This document shows positions 6,233 through 15,606 of a DNA stretch of 35,006 bases, piece after piece. The position numbers and the translations under genes were made by a program. How positions within the stretch are numbered: position 1 is the stretch's first letter; each line of letters starts with the position of its first letter. The notes beneath the pieces are model-generated. The model saw only the letters and a program-made list of their open reading frames with translations, made no database searches and was not told the DNA's origin. This DNA comes from Chloroflexota bacterium (lineage in GTDB: Bacteria; Chloroflexota; Anaerolineae; UBA2200), in assembly GCA_014360755.1 (NCBI GenBank), contig JACIWX010000013.1:1-35006 (forward strand), read 5' to 3'.

Positions 6233-7636
6233 ATGGGCTTGAAAGTGTATAACACGCTAACGCGGCAGAAAGAAGATTTTGTGCCTCTAGAGTCAGGCGA
6301 AGTCAAAATGTATGTGTGCGGGCCAAACTTGTATGGCCCAGCGCATGTAGGGCATGCCATGTCCTACATTGTCTTTGATACGATTAAGCGTTACCTGCGC
6401 TATCGGGGCTACCGTGTGAAACATGTGCAGAACTTTACCGACATTGAGGACCGCATCATTGAGACAGCGCGTTCATTAGGCACTTCGGTCAAGGAGCTGG
6501 CTGAACAATATATTGCGCGCTTTTTTGCGGAAATGGATGCCCTGAACGTGCAACGCGCCGACTATCATCCCCGCGCTACGGAAGTGATCCCCAAAATTAT
6601 CGAAATCATCCAGGGATTGATCGCAAAAGGGTATGCCTATGAACTAGATGGAGATGTCTATTTTCGAGTAACCCGCTTTCCCGACTATGGCAAGTTATCA
6701 AAACGTTCATTAGATCAAATGGAGGCTGGGGCGCGCGTGGAAGTGGATGTGCGCAAAGAGCATCCGATGGATTTTGCCCTCTGGAAAGCGTCTAAGGAAG
6801 GTGAACCATCTTGGGATAGCCCCTGGGGCAAAGGCCGCCCAGGGTGGCATATTGAGTGCTCCGCAATGTCCATGCAATTCTTAGGAGAACAACTCGATAT
6901 CCACGGCGGTGGGCAGGATGTGATTTTCCCCCACCATGAGAATGAAATTGCCCAATCCGAAGCCTATACAGGCAAGGTGCCTTTTGTCAAGTACTGGATA
7001 CACAACGCGCTTTTGCGTCTGCGCGAAGGCGAGGAGAAGATGACCCGCCACTTGGGCAATTTCATCAGTGTGCAGGAGGCTTTGCAGAAGTACAGCACCG
7101 ATGCCATTCGCCTCTTTATCCTCTCCTCTCACTACCGTAGCCCACTGACCTGGAAAGAGGAAAATGTCTTGGCTGCTGAACGCGGGGCGGAGAGATTACG
7201 TGCAGCGCTGAAGGATTATGCCGGCCCTCCGCCAACTAGCCCGGGCGATGCCCTGTGCGAGGAAGCAGAGGCAGTGCGCCGTGAGTTCATCGCCGCTATG
7301 GATGACGACTTTAACACGCCGCGTGCCATCGCGCAAGTTTTTGAACTGGCGCGGATGATCAACCAGGCACGGGATAGCGGGGTATCCGCTCATTCCCTCG
7401 CCTATGCCCAGAGCATCCTGAAAGAACTGACGGATGTGCTGGGGTTGACGTTGAAGGGACTGCCTGCGCCATCAGAAGCGGAACCTTTTATAGCCCTTTT
7501 GGTAGAAGTGCGCAGTCAGTTACGCGCAGCCAAGCAGTGGGCACTCGCCGATAGGATTCGCGAGCGCTTGGCAGAGCTGGGAGTGATCCTGGAAGACGGC
7601 CCAGAAGGAACCACGTGGAAGTATATCAGCTCATAA
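6233..7636 (+). CDS. cysS: Cysteinyl-tRNA synthetase
   Basis: Class I synthetase that charges tRNA-Cys with cysteine in the cytosol. The 467-residue product shows the zinc-ligand Cys29 in MYVCGPNLYG, the HIGH-type motif AHVGH (37-41), WHIECSAMS and GGQDVIFPHHENE for further zinc and substrate contacts, and a KMSKS-position motif that reads K269-M-T-R-H before LGNF. Length matches the family. ATG 6233 is preferred over GTG 6215 because the family starts at this methionine and GGTGGTGAG precedes it. It is the third gene of the plus-strand block. The KMTRH variant keeps the key first lysine but replaces the second. Confidence 0.95.
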   Translation: MGLKVYNTLTRQKEDFVPLESGEVKMYVCGPNLYGPAHVGHAMSYIVFDTIKRYLRYRGYRVKHVQNFTDIEDRIIETARSLGTSVKELAEQYIARFFAEMDALNVQRADYHPRATEVIPKIIEIIQGLIAKGYAYELDGDVYFRVTRFPDYGKLSKRSLDQMEAGARVEVDVRKEHPMDFALWKASKEGEPSWDSPWGKGRPGWHIECSAMSMQFLGEQLDIHGGGQDVIFPHHENEIAQSEAYTGKVPFVKYWIHNALLRLREGEEKMTRHLGNFISVQEALQKYSTDAIRLFILSSHYRSPLTWKEENVLAAERGAERLRAALKDYAGPPPTSPGDALCEEAEAVRREFIAAMDDDFNTPRAIAQVFELARMINQARDSGVSAHSLAYAQSILKELTDVLGLTLKGLPAPSEAEPFIALLVEVRSQLRAAKQWALADRIRERLAELGVILEDGPEGTTWKYISS

Positions 7637-7743
7637 ATTGAGGAGCTGATGGGATGATCCATCTTCCAACTCACCAGCCAACTTACCACTATTGCTGTTT
7701 CCCTTGAATGCTTGGTTGCTGAATAGGTCTGGAGCAGAGCATT

Positions 7744-8505
7744 GTGTTAGAGGTATTGTATGGACGCAATGCAGTGCATGAGATGCTCCGCGCTGGGCGC
7801 CGTCGCTGTAAAAAGGTGTGGATTGCCGAGGGGGTTCAGGAAAGCGGCACGGTAGCGCTCATCCTGGCCCTCGCTGCACAAAACGGTATCCCTGTACAGC
7901 GCGTTCCTCGCCATCAATTCGAGAACCTCGGGGCAGTGAATCACCAGGGCGTTGCTGCCCAGGTAGGTGCTTATCCCTACGTGGATTGGGATGACATGCT
8001 CGACTTGGCGCGCCAGCGTAATGAACGTCCTCTTCTTCTCCTCCTCGATTCTGTACAGGACCCACAGAACCTCGGGACTTTGCTCCGCACGGCAGAAGCG
8101 GTGGGAGTGCATGGCGTGGTGATCCCTCGCCACCGAGCGGCACACATTACGCCTGCGGTGAGCAACGCTTCTGCTGGTGCGGTGGAGCACCTCCTCATTG
8201 CCCAAGTGACCAACCTCGTGCGCACGATGGAAGAACTCAAGGGGAAAGGCGTGTGGATTGTCGGCTTGGAGAACTTGCCCGAGGCGCAAGATTATCGGGA
8301 GGCAGATTGGAGCATGCCCCTGGCATTAGTGGTGGGCAGCGAAGGCCGCGGATTGAGCCGCCTGGTACGGGAGCGTTGCGACTTCTGGGTTAGGCTGCCC
8401 ATGCGTGGGAAGATCAATTCTCTGAACGTAGCGGTCGCGGGTTCTATCGCTTTATATGAGGCGTGGCAACAAAGAATGACCAAATCCGAACGACCAACCC
8501 ATTGA
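7744..8505 (+). CDS. rlmB: 23S rRNA 2'-O-methyltransferase, SpoU/TrmH family (RlmB-like)
   Basis: The 253-residue protein has an N-terminal substrate-binding domain (YGRNAVHEMLRAGRR) and a C-terminal knotted SPOUT domain. The three SpoU motifs are visible: DPQNLGTLLRTAEAVG (about 104-119), LALVVGSEGRGLSRL (about 191-205) and MRGKINSLNVAVAGSIALYE (about 219-238). It transfers a methyl group from S-adenosylmethionine to ribose 2'-OH, by family most likely G2251 of 23S rRNA. GTG at 7744 has GGAG nine bases upstream. It follows cysS by 107 bases, a pairing common in bacteria. A related tRNA TrmH specificity cannot be excluded by eye. Confidence 0.9.
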   Translation: MLEVLYGRNAVHEMLRAGRRRCKKVWIAEGVQESGTVALILALAAQNGIPVQRVPRHQFENLGAVNHQGVAAQVGAYPYVDWDDMLDLARQRNERPLLLLLDSVQDPQNLGTLLRTAEAVGVHGVVIPRHRAAHITPAVSNASAGAVEHLLIAQVTNLVRTMEELKGKGVWIVGLENLPEAQDYREADWSMPLALVVGSEGRGLSRLVRERCDFWVRLPMRGKINSLNVAVAGSIALYEAWQQRMTKSERPTH

Positions 8506-8516
8506 GTATTTGGTCA
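8477..8516. terminator. Inverted repeat between convergent genes, possible weak terminator
   Basis: Arms TGACCAAAT (8477-8485) and ATTTGGTCA (8508-8516) form a 9-bp stem across the rlmB stop codon. The loop is 22 bases and no T-run follows, so termination would be inefficient or factor-dependent. The position between convergent genes is what suggests a terminator role. Confidence 0.3.
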
Positions 8517-8540
8517 TCTGTCATGGGTTGTTCTACTGCG

Positions 8541-9809
8541 TCATTTCTCGTACGGCTGCCCATCTGCAGCGGGCGGCTCCGCTCTTCCGACAACCCCGGT
8601 CAGAACAATCATCGTTACGATGTAGGGTGCCATAAGCAAGAATTCAGACGGGATGGGCACGCGTAGGATTTGCAGTTTGATCTGCAGGGAGTCCGCAAAG
8701 CCAAAGAGGATCGAAGAGGCAAAAGCCCCAAAGGGTGCCCACTTGCCAAAGATCATTGCCGCCAAGCCGATAAAGCCCTTTCCTGCTGTCATAATCTCAT
8801 CGAAGCGGCCTACCGATCCGATGGTGAAATACGCTCCGCCAATGCCAGCAATCATCCCACCTAAGATAACGCTCACATAGCGTACCAGGTACACGTTAAT
8901 GCCCAGCGTATCCGCAGCACGAGGATGTTCTCCTACTGCCCGCACGCGCAAGCCCCACTTGGTGTAAAAAAGCAAAATGTGCACGAGCACGGTCAAGATG
9001 AGCATCAGATAGACGATCAACCCATTTTCAAAGAAAATAGGGCCTAGGATGGGGATCTTGGAGAGGAGAGGGATAGAGATAATGCGGAAAGTGCCGGAGT
9101 TATTCAAGAGGTTCGTATTCTTCTCCAGGAACCGTGCGCTGATGAAGCTGGTCGCTCCAGTGGCAAAAATGTTGATGGCCGTGGCGCTGACGATCTGATC
9201 CACTTTGAAACTTACCGCCATGGCGGCATGAAAAGCAGAGATGATTGCCCCGCTCAAGATAGCGGCTACAAGCCCCGCATACAGGTTTTTGGTGACGGTG
9301 GCGACAACGACGGCGACCTGTGCTGAAATCAGCATGATGCCTTCAATGGCGATGTTTACCACACCGCTGCGTTCGCACATGATGCCGCACAGGGCAGCCA
9401 GAGCGATGGGGGTAGCTCTGACCAGCGAACTCCCCAGCATGCCCACCAGGTTGAAGGATTTGCCGCGTGCTGCCCAGGTCAGGAAGGCGAACACGAAACA
9501 GAGCGCTACTACTCCCAACAGGGCATCCGCGAAGCGAAAGCCACGTACAAGTTGTAGGACGCCAAGAAGCAGCATGATCAAAACCATGGCGTAGATCGTA
9601 GGCTGTGTGGGTAGGACAAGATCAGGTATGGGGATTGCCTGGGAGGCAAAGCCAGGGTTGAGTCCGAATTTGGTCTTGATGCCTGCTTCCAATCCTCTAC
9701 CGAAGAACAAAAAGGTTAGCAAACCGGCTATCAGGAACACGATGCCCAGCCATTGGCTGCGGCCTAGGGTGAATGCTTTTTGTTGCGCTCGTACAGCAGT
9801 TGTTGCCAT
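8541..9809 (-). CDS. BMP-type nucleoside ABC importer, second permease
   Basis: The 422-residue protein is strongly hydrophobic, with about nine to ten membrane segments. The block ALAALCGIMCERSGVVNIAI followed by EGIMLISA is diagnostic of the permeases paired with BMP-family binding proteins (NupQ/YufQ-like, in the BPD_transp_2 group). It lies 36 bases after the partner permease on the same strand, with GGAAAGG as ribosome-binding site. Expected role: forms the inner-membrane channel with the upstream permease, powered by the double-domain ATPase at 11180-12799. Nucleoside as substrate follows from the family; other small substrates are possible. Confidence 0.88.
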   Translation of the reverse strand: MATTAVRAQQKAFTLGRSQWLGIVFLIAGLLTFLFFGRGLEAGIKTKFGLNPGFASQAIPIPDLVLPTQPTIYAMVLIMLLLGVLQLVRGFRFADALLGVVALCFVFAFLTWAARGKSFNLVGMLGSSLVRATPIALAALCGIMCERSGVVNIAIEGIMLISAQVAVVVATVTKNLYAGLVAAILSGAIISAFHAAMAVSFKVDQIVSATAINIFATGATSFISARFLEKNTNLLNNSGTFRIISIPLLSKIPILGPIFFENGLIVYLMLILTVLVHILLFYTKWGLRVRAVGEHPRAADTLGINVYLVRYVSVILGGMIAGIGGAYFTIGSVGRFDEIMTAGKGFIGLAAMIFGKWAPFGAFASSILFGFADSLQIKLQILRVPIPSEFLLMAPYIVTMIVLTGVVGRAEPPAADGQPYEK

Positions 9810-9845
9810 CTTTGCACCTTTCCAAAATGCTATCGTGTCTCTGCT

Positions 9846-11165
9846 CTATTTGCCCCATCCACGGGTGAGGACCACTTCTTCAGCCCGCTCCACGCGGATG
9901 CGATATAGCCAGCGGATAATGGCGGGCGCGGCGATAAAGACAATCACCAATCCCTGGATGATGGAGATAATGTCAATCGGAATGCCGGCGAGGGACTGCA
10001 TACGCGTGGCGCCACTGCGCAGGGTGCCAAAGAGCAATGACGCCAACACCACACCAAAGGGATGGCTTTTGCCAAGCAAGGCAAGGGCGATGGAGTCAAA
10101 CCCGTAACCGGCGGTGAACCCTTGTCCCACCCAGTGGTCCACCCCCAAGACTTGGCTAGTTCCTGCCAGCCCAGCCAACGCTCCGCTGAGCACCATCGCC
10201 AGCATAATGCTGCGCGTGATGCTCATCCCGGCATAGCGGGCCGCATCGGGGTTTGCACCCACGGTGCGGATTTCAAATCCCAGGGTAGTCTTGAACAGGA
10301 ACCAATAGACGATGCCCGCAACGATAAGCGCCAGGAAGAATCCGGCATGGAAACGGATGGGTGGCGGGAAGAACCGCGGCAAAGCAGCGGTAGGTTCGAT
10401 GTTGGGTGTGATGGGGCGGTAACCAGGCGCTTTCATCGGCCCGTTGAGCAACCAGTCGCTCAGTCGGAAGGAGATCCAGTTCATCATGATCGTATTCACG
10501 ACTTCGTGGGCGCCTGTTTTGGCTTTGAGATAGCCGGGGATGGCAGCCCAAATGGCACCCCCCAATGCACCCGCCAGGAGAGCCAGTGGCAGGTGGATCA
10601 ACGCCGGCAGGTTGGTGATGCTATATCCCACCCAGGCTGCAGCCAGGGCGCCAATGCCGAGTTGTCCCTCCGCTCCAATGTTGAACAGCCCACAGCGGAA
10701 TCCTAGCGCCACAGCCAGCCCTCCAAAAATATAAGGAGTTGCTGCCACCAGGCTTTCCGTGATGGGCCAAATGGCGCGTAGGAAGAGGGTGTTGTCGCCA
10801 GTGCTCAGATAAAGCCGCATTCCCTCGTAGACTTCGCGTGGGTTGCCCAGGGAGCCGTAGAGCAAAGCACCATAAGCAGTGGCAATAGTGTGCCAAGTTG
10901 CAGCCAGCGCTGTGCCAGGTGCGCGGAAAAAGTTGCGGTATGTGGCGACAACCGCCGCATCGGTAATTACGATAACGATAGCGCCGATGACCAAGCCAGT
11001 GAAAACTGCTAGAACTGGCAGCAACAAGGTCTGCCATGCCGGAGGGATCAAAATCCCTCGTTCCTTTTTTGCTCCTGTGGCTGGCTGTTTCCCTCGTGTT
11101 ACCGTTTGTGTAGATGCAGTGCCCTTTCTTTCTTCGCCCACTTTCCACTCCTTATCGTCATTCAA
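9846..11165 (-). CDS. BMP-type nucleoside ABC importer, first permease
   Basis: The 439-residue membrane protein has a charged, cytosolic N-terminus of about 45 residues (rich in Lys, Glu and Thr) and then about eight to ten hydrophobic segments. The stretch GLAVALGFRCGLFNIGAEGQ, with TGAHEVVNTIMMNWI further on, is characteristic of NupP/YufP-like permeases that work with BMP lipoproteins. It lies 14 bases after the ATPase gene. The listed ATG has no clear ribosome-binding site. A GTG at 11141 (residue 9) has AAGGAG six bases upstream and is a good alternative start, which would shorten the protein by eight residues. Confidence 0.88.
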   Translation of the reverse strand: MNDDKEWKVGEERKGTASTQTVTRGKQPATGAKKERGILIPPAWQTLLLPVLAVFTGLVIGAIVIVITDAAVVATYRNFFRAPGTALAATWHTIATAYGALLYGSLGNPREVYEGMRLYLSTGDNTLFLRAIWPITESLVAATPYIFGGLAVALGFRCGLFNIGAEGQLGIGALAAAWVGYSITNLPALIHLPLALLAGALGGAIWAAIPGYLKAKTGAHEVVNTIMMNWISFRLSDWLLNGPMKAPGYRPITPNIEPTAALPRFFPPPIRFHAGFFLALIVAGIVYWFLFKTTLGFEIRTVGANPDAARYAGMSITRSIMLAMVLSGALAGLAGTSQVLGVDHWVGQGFTAGYGFDSIALALLGKSHPFGVVLASLLFGTLRSGATRMQSLAGIPIDIISIIQGLVIVFIAAPAIIRWLYRIRVERAEEVVLTRGWGK

Positions 11166-11179
11166 TCTGAGTTCGCTTG

Positions 11180-12799
11180 CTAAAAGACGCGCTCTACCTC
11201 TTCCACTCCAATCGTCGGAGGTGCAACCTTGGCTGCTTCGGAGGCTTCCACTCCTGCCATGAGCAATCCCAGATACTCGCGGTTGACCCCCTTAGCAGGC
11301 ACAATGTCCATGATGCGCCCGCGGTACATGACAGCGATGCGATCGGACAGAGCAATGATCTCGTCCAGTTCTGGCGAGACCAGGAGCACCGCGGTGCCCT
11401 CGCTGCGTTTCTGAAGGATGCGCTGGTGGATGTATTCGATAGAGCCCACGTCCAAACCCCTTGTAGGCTGGGCGGCGATGATCAGTTTCACCGGGCGGGA
11501 GAATTCCCTCGCTACGATCACCTTTTGTTGGTTGCCACCGGAGAGGGTGGAAGCCGGCACAAAGACACTGGGCGTGCGCACATCAAATTCTTCTACCAGT
11601 CTGGATGCGGTCGCAATGATCGTATCTTCCTGGATATTGATGCCCTTCGCAAAAGGAGGTAAGTAATAAGTGCATAATACCAAATTATCGTGAACCGGGC
11701 GGCTGAGGACCAAGCCATCCCGCTGGCGGTCCTCAGGCACATGGGCAACGCCCTTTTCCAGTATCTGGCGTGGATTGGCGTTGGTAACCGGCGTGCCCAG
11801 GATGCGTATCTCTCCCGCGATAACGGGTCGCAGCCCGGTGAGTGCCTCTACCAATTCGGTCTGCCCATTGCCCTGGACGCCGGCAATGCCCAGAATTTCC
11901 CTTTCGCGTACTTCGAAGGACACTCCATTGACAGCCAGATGCTGGCGGTCGTCCAATACCTGCAAGTCCTTTACTTCCAGGACTACCTCCCCTGGGGTGA
12001 GGGATTCCTTATGGACGACCAAATCCACCTGGCGTCCCACCATCATCGCAGCCAGTTCCGCCGGTGTAGTTTGCGCAGGAGTCGTGGTGCCCACCACGCG
12101 TCCATTGCGCAGCACGGTGATGCGATCGGCGATTTCCATTACTTCGCGCAGTTTATGTGTGATAAAGATGATCGATTTGCCCTGTTTGACCAGGTTCTTG
12201 ATGGTGGAAAAAAGGCGGTCCACTTCCTGGGGGGTGAGGACAGCCGTGGGCTCGTCCAGGATCAAAATATCGGCTTCTCGGTACAGAAGTTTGATGATTT
12301 CTACACGCTGTTGCACTCCGACGGGGAGATCCCGCACGTACGCATCGGGGTCTACTTCTAGCCCATATTGCTGCGAGATCTCACGAATCCGTTGGGCGGC
12401 TGCGCGCTGATCCAGGAAAATGCCGCCCCGCGTGGATTCCAACCCTAGCATCACGTTCTCCGCAACGGTGAGCGGGGGCACCAGCATGAAATGCTGATGT
12501 ACCATGCCAATGCCCTGTGCAATGGCATCATTGGGGCTGTGAATTTTGACTTCGACCAAGCCATCGCGGGAAGCAGCCGATGCCGGTATGGCGGAGCGGT
12601 TGCGGGGACGCAGGAAAATCTGTCCTTCGTCGGGCTGATACAGTCCATACAAGATGTTCATCAAGGTGGACTTGCCTGCCCCGTTTTCTCCCAAAAGGGC
12701 ATGGATTTCCCCTTCTTCCAAAGTCAAATCAATATGGTCGTTAGCCAGTACCCCAGGGAAAGCTTTGGTAATGCCGCGCAGTTCCAAGACAAGGGGCAT
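11180..12799 (-). CDS. BMP-type nucleoside ABC importer, double ATP-binding protein
   Basis: The 539-residue protein contains two ABC domains in tandem. The first has Walker [11 protein letters not shown] (about 37-46), signature [12 protein letters not shown] and Walker [12 protein letters not shown]. The second has a degenerate Walker A ([10 protein letters not shown], lacking the lysine), a good signature [15 protein letters not shown] and a weak Walker B ([14 protein letters not shown]). One intact and one degenerate site is the norm in this family (NupO/YufO, RbsA-like). A short extra loop of about 25 residues lies near 66-90, after the first Walker A. It energises the two permeases downstream and follows the fused binding protein after an 81-base gap that carries a strong hairpin. 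Confidence 0.92.
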   Translation of the reverse strand: MPLVLELRGITKAFPGVLANDHIDLTLEEGEIHALLGENGAGKSTLMNILYGLYQPDEGQIFLRPRNRSAIPASAASRDGLVEVKIHSPNDAIAQGIGMVHQHFMLVPPLTVAENVMLGLESTRGGIFLDQRAAAQRIREISQQYGLEVDPDAYVRDLPVGVQQRVEIIKLLYREADILILDEPTAVLTPQEVDRLFSTIKNLVKQGKSIIFITHKLREVMEIADRITVLRNGRVVGTTTPAQTTPAELAAMMVGRQVDLVVHKESLTPGEVVLEVKDLQVLDDRQHLAVNGVSFEVREREILGIAGVQGNGQTELVEALTGLRPVIAGEIRILGTPVTNANPRQILEKGVAHVPEDRQRDGLVLSRPVHDNLVLCTYYLPPFAKGINIQEDTIIATASRLVEEFDVRTPSVFVPASTLSGGNQQKVIVAREFSRPVKLIIAAQPTRGLDVGSIEYIHQRILQKRSEGTAVLLVSPELDEIIALSDRIAVMYRGRIMDIVPAKGVNREYLGLLMAGVEASEAAKVAPPTIGVEEVERVF

Positions 12800-12825
12800 G
12801 GGATGTTCCTCCAGAAATAGTATAT

Positions 12826-12861
12826 GGTTCGGGCCAAGGAGTCCATGCCTTGGCCCGAACC
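12826..12861 (-). terminator. REP-like hairpin between binding protein and ATPase genes
   Basis: A perfect 14-bp stem, GGTTCGGGCCAAGG (12826-12839) and CCTTGGCCCGAACC (12848-12861), with an 8-base loop, lies between the stop of the binding protein and the ATPase start. No T-run follows on the minus strand, so full termination is unlikely. As in other binding-protein operons, it could protect the upstream mRNA and lower expression of downstream genes. Confidence 0.55.
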
Positions 12862-12880
12862 CTTCCTAGCGGCGTGGTGA

Positions 12881-15196
12881 TTACAGCCCTAGCACGCCGT
12901 TCACCGTGATTTTGCCTGCGATGAGGTCTGCCTTGATTTGCTCTAGTTCTGCCTTGAGGGACTCGGGCACCTTGGCGTCGAACTCATGGAATGGGGCAAT
13001 GCCCACGCCATTGTTCTTCAGCGTGCCTACATACACTCCACCCTTAAAGGTGCCATCAGCCACTGCCTTGATGGCATCGAAGACCGCCACATCCATGTTC
13101 TTCAGGATGCTGGTCAGGTAGACTTCCTTGAACTCAGGGGCGCTGATGTACCAGTCGGTGTCCACGCCGATGAGCATGGTGCCGCGCTCCTTACAGGCAG
13201 CAGCAGAGCCGAGGCCAACCGGGCCCGCGACGGGCAGAATGATGTCCGCACCCTCGTCCATCAAGGACTCGGCAAAGCGGCGGCCGTCATCGGTGGACTC
13301 AAAGTTGCCCGTGAACAGCCCTTCGTCCTTGGCAGTGTTCCAGCCCAGCACCTCCACCTTGGTGCCATGCTTCTGGTTGTAGTACTTGACGCCGGCCTCG
13401 AAGCCCTTCATGAAGATGGTGACGGTCGGGATCTTGATGCCGCCGAAGGTGCCGACCTTGCCGGTCTTGGTCATGCCAGCGGCGAGGTAGCCGGCGAGGA
13501 AGGCGGCTTCATCGGTGGCGAAGGTGAGGCCCAGGACGTTGGGCAGTTCCTTGTCAGAGCCGCAGTCCTTGCCCACCACAGCCCCTGGCCAGCAGTCGGG
13601 GTAGGAGTAGTCCACGATGGCGAACTTCTGGTTGGGGTTAGCCATGGCGGCTTTGGCGGTGTCAACGCCCAGGAGGAAGCCGACGGTAACGATGAGGTCG
13701 AGTTTCTCATCGAGGAACTGCTGGATGTTCTTGGCATAGTCGGCTTGGACCTGGGATTCGAGGTACTTGCCCTCGGCGCCCAGTTTCTCCATGGCGTCCT
13801 GGATGCCTTTCCAGGCGGTGGCGTTGAAGGACTTGTCGTCAATGCCGCCCATGTCCGTTACCTGGCCTACACGCACCTTCTTCTTGACGCCAAGGCCAGC
13901 TTCCATGATGCAACGGTCCGCATCTTCCTGCATCTTCTTGGCGGCTTCAGCAGGGGTTACAGTGCCAGCGATCACGCCTTGCTGGCCAGGCCGCGCGCTG
14001 TCCCAGAAGCAGCGCAGCTCAGGTGCGGCAGGCATGCCACGGCCTTTCTCCAACTGCGCCATCGAGCCCTGCAGGATAGGATCCTGCTGGATAATAGGTG
14101 ACTGCGCGACTTGCTTGTGGGAAGGCAGCACCTTGGATTTCTCGAGCCACATCTGCTGGGCATGCTCGCTCGTCATGAACTCGATGAACTTTTTGACCGC
14201 CTCGAACTTGGGCGTCCCTGGCTTGACCGCCGCGCTGATCATGTAGTACTTGCCGGAGGTCATGGGCGAGGGCCAGAGCCCGGTCTTGGTGATCTTGGGG
14301 ATGGGGGCCACGCCAAAGTCCACACCAGCATCCAGATAGCCGGTCAGGGACCAGTCGCCGTTGATAATCATGGCTGCCTTGCCCTCTTTGAACAGGGTGT
14401 CCATGGTGTTGTAGTCGCAACCGGGTGGGACGACCTTGTGCTTGAGGCTGAGGTCAGCCATGAACTGCAGAGCATCCACCATGGCTGGCGTATTCAGCGT
14501 GGGCATATCCGTTTTGTCATCCAGCACCCAGCCCCCGAAGCCACCGAGGAACGGGGCAAGCCAGAAAGGTTCCTGGGTGTTGTATGCCAGACCCCACTGC
14601 CCGGCTGCCTCATCTGTCAACTGTTTCGCCATTTGGATGAGTTGATCGCTATCCGCTGGTGGGGTGGGGACCAGTTTCTTGTTGTAGAGCAACATGAGGT
14701 GGTTGCCAGATGAGTCAGGGATGCCCCAGAGGGTACCCTTCACTACGCCACCTGCCAGCGCACCGGGCACAAAATTGTCCAGGAAAGCCTGGTCAAACAT
14801 GTCCGTGATGGGTAGCAGGATGCCCATTACACTGAAGGGGCCGGCAAAGTCGTTGGGGCAGCGGATGATTTCTGGCGCTTCCCCAGCCAGAGAGGCGGTC
14901 TGGAATTGCGTGCGCAATTCCTCGTTCCCATAGTTCGTTACTTCGACCACGATGTTGGGATTGGCCGCCATGAACTCATTGACCAGTGGATAAAGAACAG
15001 CGTTGCGCTTTGCCTCATCCTCCTGCTCCCACATAGTGATCGTAACCTTGGGCACGGGCGTTGCCGTCGGTTTGGGCGGCGGCGTCGTTGGCCCCGGTTT
15101 GGGCGTTGGGGTAGGCGTAGGCTTGGGCGCGCACGACGTCAGCAACATGGCGAACACCAAAAGCAACGCTACCATAGTTGAAAACCACTTACGCAT
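12881..15196 (-). CDS. Fused lipoprotein: MalE-type sugar-binding domain plus BMP (PnrA/Med) domain
   Basis: The 771-residue exported lipoprotein has a signal peptide with lipobox LLTSC (Cys22), then a Thr/Pro linker (24-49). Residues 50-432 form a complete family-1 solute-binding domain: VTITMWEQED at its start, EGKAAMIINGDWSLTGYL (271-288), and the C-terminal helix ending GTVTPAEAAKKMQEDADRC. Residues 438-771 are a complete BMP domain: KKVRVGQVTDMGGIDDKSFN (439-458), TFATDEAAFLAGYLA (558-572), GFEAGVKYY (598-606). The joint is near base 13,890. The frame is continuous and each half has family length. MalF/MalG genes lie upstream and BMP ATPase/permease genes downstream, so one anchored protein may serve both. 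GGGAGGAG precedes the ATG. Confidence 0.92.
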   Translation of the reverse strand: MRKWFSTMVALLLVFAMLLTSCAPKPTPTPTPKPGPTTPPPKPTATPVPKVTITMWEQEDEAKRNAVLYPLVNEFMAANPNIVVEVTNYGNEELRTQFQTASLAGEAPEIIRCPNDFAGPFSVMGILLPITDMFDQAFLDNFVPGALAGGVVKGTLWGIPDSSGNHLMLLYNKKLVPTPPADSDQLIQMAKQLTDEAAGQWGLAYNTQEPFWLAPFLGGFGGWVLDDKTDMPTLNTPAMVDALQFMADLSLKHKVVPPGCDYNTMDTLFKEGKAAMIINGDWSLTGYLDAGVDFGVAPIPKITKTGLWPSPMTSGKYYMISAAVKPGTPKFEAVKKFIEFMTSEHAQQMWLEKSKVLPSHKQVAQSPIIQQDPILQGSMAQLEKGRGMPAAPELRCFWDSARPGQQGVIAGTVTPAEAAKKMQEDADRCIMEAGLGVKKKVRVGQVTDMGGIDDKSFNATAWKGIQDAMEKLGAEGKYLESQVQADYAKNIQQFLDEKLDLIVTVGFLLGVDTAKAAMANPNQKFAIVDYSYPDCWPGAVVGKDCGSDKELPNVLGLTFATDEAAFLAGYLAAGMTKTGKVGTFGGIKIPTVTIFMKGFEAGVKYYNQKHGTKVEVLGWNTAKDEGLFTGNFESTDDGRRFAESLMDEGADIILPVAGPVGLGSAAACKERGTMLIGVDTDWYISAPEFKEVYLTSILKNMDVAVFDAIKAVADGTFKGGVYVGTLKNNGVGIAPFHEFDAKVPESLKAELEQIKADLIAGKITVNGVLGL

Positions 15197-15606
15197 CTTT
15201 TTTCTCCTCCCTGAAGAAAAAGTTTCAAAATGTTTCTAGAACCTGCCTCGCGAAAAGATGTCCCTTTTTCTACCCGCTTTCACCTCCTTTTCTAAGAGCG
15301 TTGAAAAAGTCTCTCTTGTCATTCAGCGACGGCCAAGACGTCTCTTCCCTGTCATTGTGGGGACTTTCACGCCGCAGGCGGCATGCCGGGAACGCGGCAC
15401 ACCGTCCTCAGCAGTGCTCTTCCCGTATGTCATGCTACGCCGCGCAGCAACCGAGAACCTCATTGTCCAAGCGATATGAGATGCTTCGGCTTCGCCTCAG
15501 CATGACACAACGATATGAACTTTTTCAGCGTTCTCTAGATGCGTTGTTGTGATGACGCGACCTACAATTAGTATAGCGAATTCTCGCTTGTTGTCAATCT
15601 TGCCTT
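15197..15606. other. Gene-free stretch between malG-like and fused binding-protein genes
   Basis: It contains the ribosome-binding site of the fused lipoprotein (GGGAGGAG), and further upstream on the minus strand a second sequence AGAAAAGGAGGTGA near 15286-15293 with no gene attached. The remainder, 15294-15537, is a repeat element described separately. I see no convincing gene or promoter. Confidence 0.5.
15294..15537. repeat. Terminal-inverted-repeat element (MITE-like), copy 1
   Basis: The left end AAGAGCGTTGAAAAAGT (15294-15310) is an imperfect inverted match of the right end ACTTTTTCAGCGTTCTCT (15519-15536). Inside, TGTCATTC and GCATGACA motifs and GCTTCGGCTTCGCCT palindromes recall repeats common in related genomes. 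No coding capacity is seen. A second relative lies at 17745-17919, so malG and malF sit between two copies. Confidence 0.6.

Noticed and set aside
10062..12410. Several plus-strand frames of 160-220 codons opposite the BMP permease and ATPase genes
   Set aside because: They show no family motifs and are shadows of the transporter genes.
12986..14101. Long plus-strand frame (371 codons) opposite the fused binding protein
   Set aside because: It is antisense to a protein with clear domain matches on the minus strand. High GC content creates such long shadow frames.
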